Origin: Faecalibacterium longum CLA-AA-H243
GTDB taxonomy: Bacteria > Bacillota > Clostridia > Oscillospirales > Ruminococcaceae
Direction: 5' to 3'
NCBI RefSeq assembly: GCF_020687245.1
Contig: NZ_JAJEQG010000008.1
Span: forward strand, 26,697 to 90,696
Length of the DNA stretch: 64,000 nucleotides
Below are positions 63,942-64,000 of this stretch, in pieces (the first letter of the stretch is position 1; the number at the start of each line of letters is the position of its first letter). Made by a program: the position numbers and the translations under genes. Under the pieces are notes generated by a model that was not told the origin of the DNA, made no database searches, and was given only the letters and a program-made list of their open reading frames with translations.

Positions 63942-63970
63942 ACCTCTCCGTCACGCCGGCGGCGTGCCGG
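63942..63970. repeat. Truncated copy of the dispersed AACCTCTC repeat
   Basis: AACCTCTCCGTCACGCC followed by GGCGGCGTGCC matches the start of the repeat at 27433, then departs into adapter-like sequence. Confidence 0.6.
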
Positions 63971-63975
63971 AGCGG

Positions 63976-64000
63976 AGCTCGGAAGAGCACCCGTCTGAGC
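63976..64000 (+). other. Illumina-adapter-like sequence at the contig edge
   Basis: The last 25 bases, containing TCGGAAGAGCAC and CGTCTGA, agree with the common TruSeq read-through adapter (from memory) at 22 of 25 positions. It is probably untrimmed adapter rather than genomic DNA. Confidence 0.7.

Noticed and set aside
1..64000. rRNA or tRNA genes
   Set aside because: No tRNA cloverleaf or conserved rRNA blocks were recognised in intergenic regions; no computational scan was possible.

Overview
The window is high-G+C Firmicute DNA that looks like Faecalibacterium or a close Oscillospiraceae relative. The evidence is the gene families, the strong GGAGG ribosome sites, the TTGACA/TATAAT promoters, and short intergenic repeats of the AACCTCTC...GAGAGGTT type that I remember from Faecalibacterium. 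No rRNA, tRNA or CRISPR array was found. The last 25 bases resemble an Illumina adapter, so the right edge is probably a contig end.

Layout. 1-1931: greA (partial) and lysS. 1903-12418: an integrated mobilizable element of about 10.5 kb, bounded by a perfect 30-bp repeat of the lysS 3' end, with integrase arm-type repeats (ACTACACCA) inside both ends. It carries a P4-type primase/helicase, a dense hairpin region, a MOB_V-like relaxase, an excisionase and a tyrosine integrase. Its cargo is a complete riboflavin operon (ribD-ribE-ribBA-ribH) under an FMN riboswitch with a terminator switch, followed in the same operon by a receiver-less OmpR-type DNA-binding protein and a low-molecular-weight phosphatase. 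12719-12970 is a small element-type gene just outside the right end.

13055-23658: a sucrose locus. A LacI-type regulator sits between a leftward operon (two permeases, binding protein, GH32 sucrose hydrolase) and a rightward one (YesL-like membrane protein, small membrane protein, fructokinase, GH13 amylosucrase-like enzyme). 23788-31046: a pectin locus with GH105, GH28, an AraC regulator and a second ABC importer. Neither importer has its own ATPase. 31526-40340: tdk, rex, tepA, ftsK, ygiQ, a secreted metallo-beta-lactamase-fold lipoprotein and a small membrane protein. 40394-43999: a tight xpaC-telA-lemA-TPM operon. 44093-46471: a DNA glycosylase, a HAD phosphatase and a metal/arsenic-type permease. 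46472-47610 is a long non-coding stretch with large inverted repeats, then a promoter, a possible leader peptide and a terminator ahead of an O-acetylhomoserine sulfhydrylase gene. 49043-49306 is an internally deleted remnant of a TrpB-like gene. 49609-53748: rnz, cca, mnmA, tcdA. 54013-58868: membrane and envelope genes. 59308-63935: a compact set of two duplicated AMP-forming ligases, a free carrier protein and a condensation-like protein, resembling a split NRPS-like assembly line of unknown product.

The most notable points are the mobile riboflavin island, the hairpin-rich putative origin/oriT region at 8822-9090, the split A-A-T-C gene set at the right end, and the metY leader.
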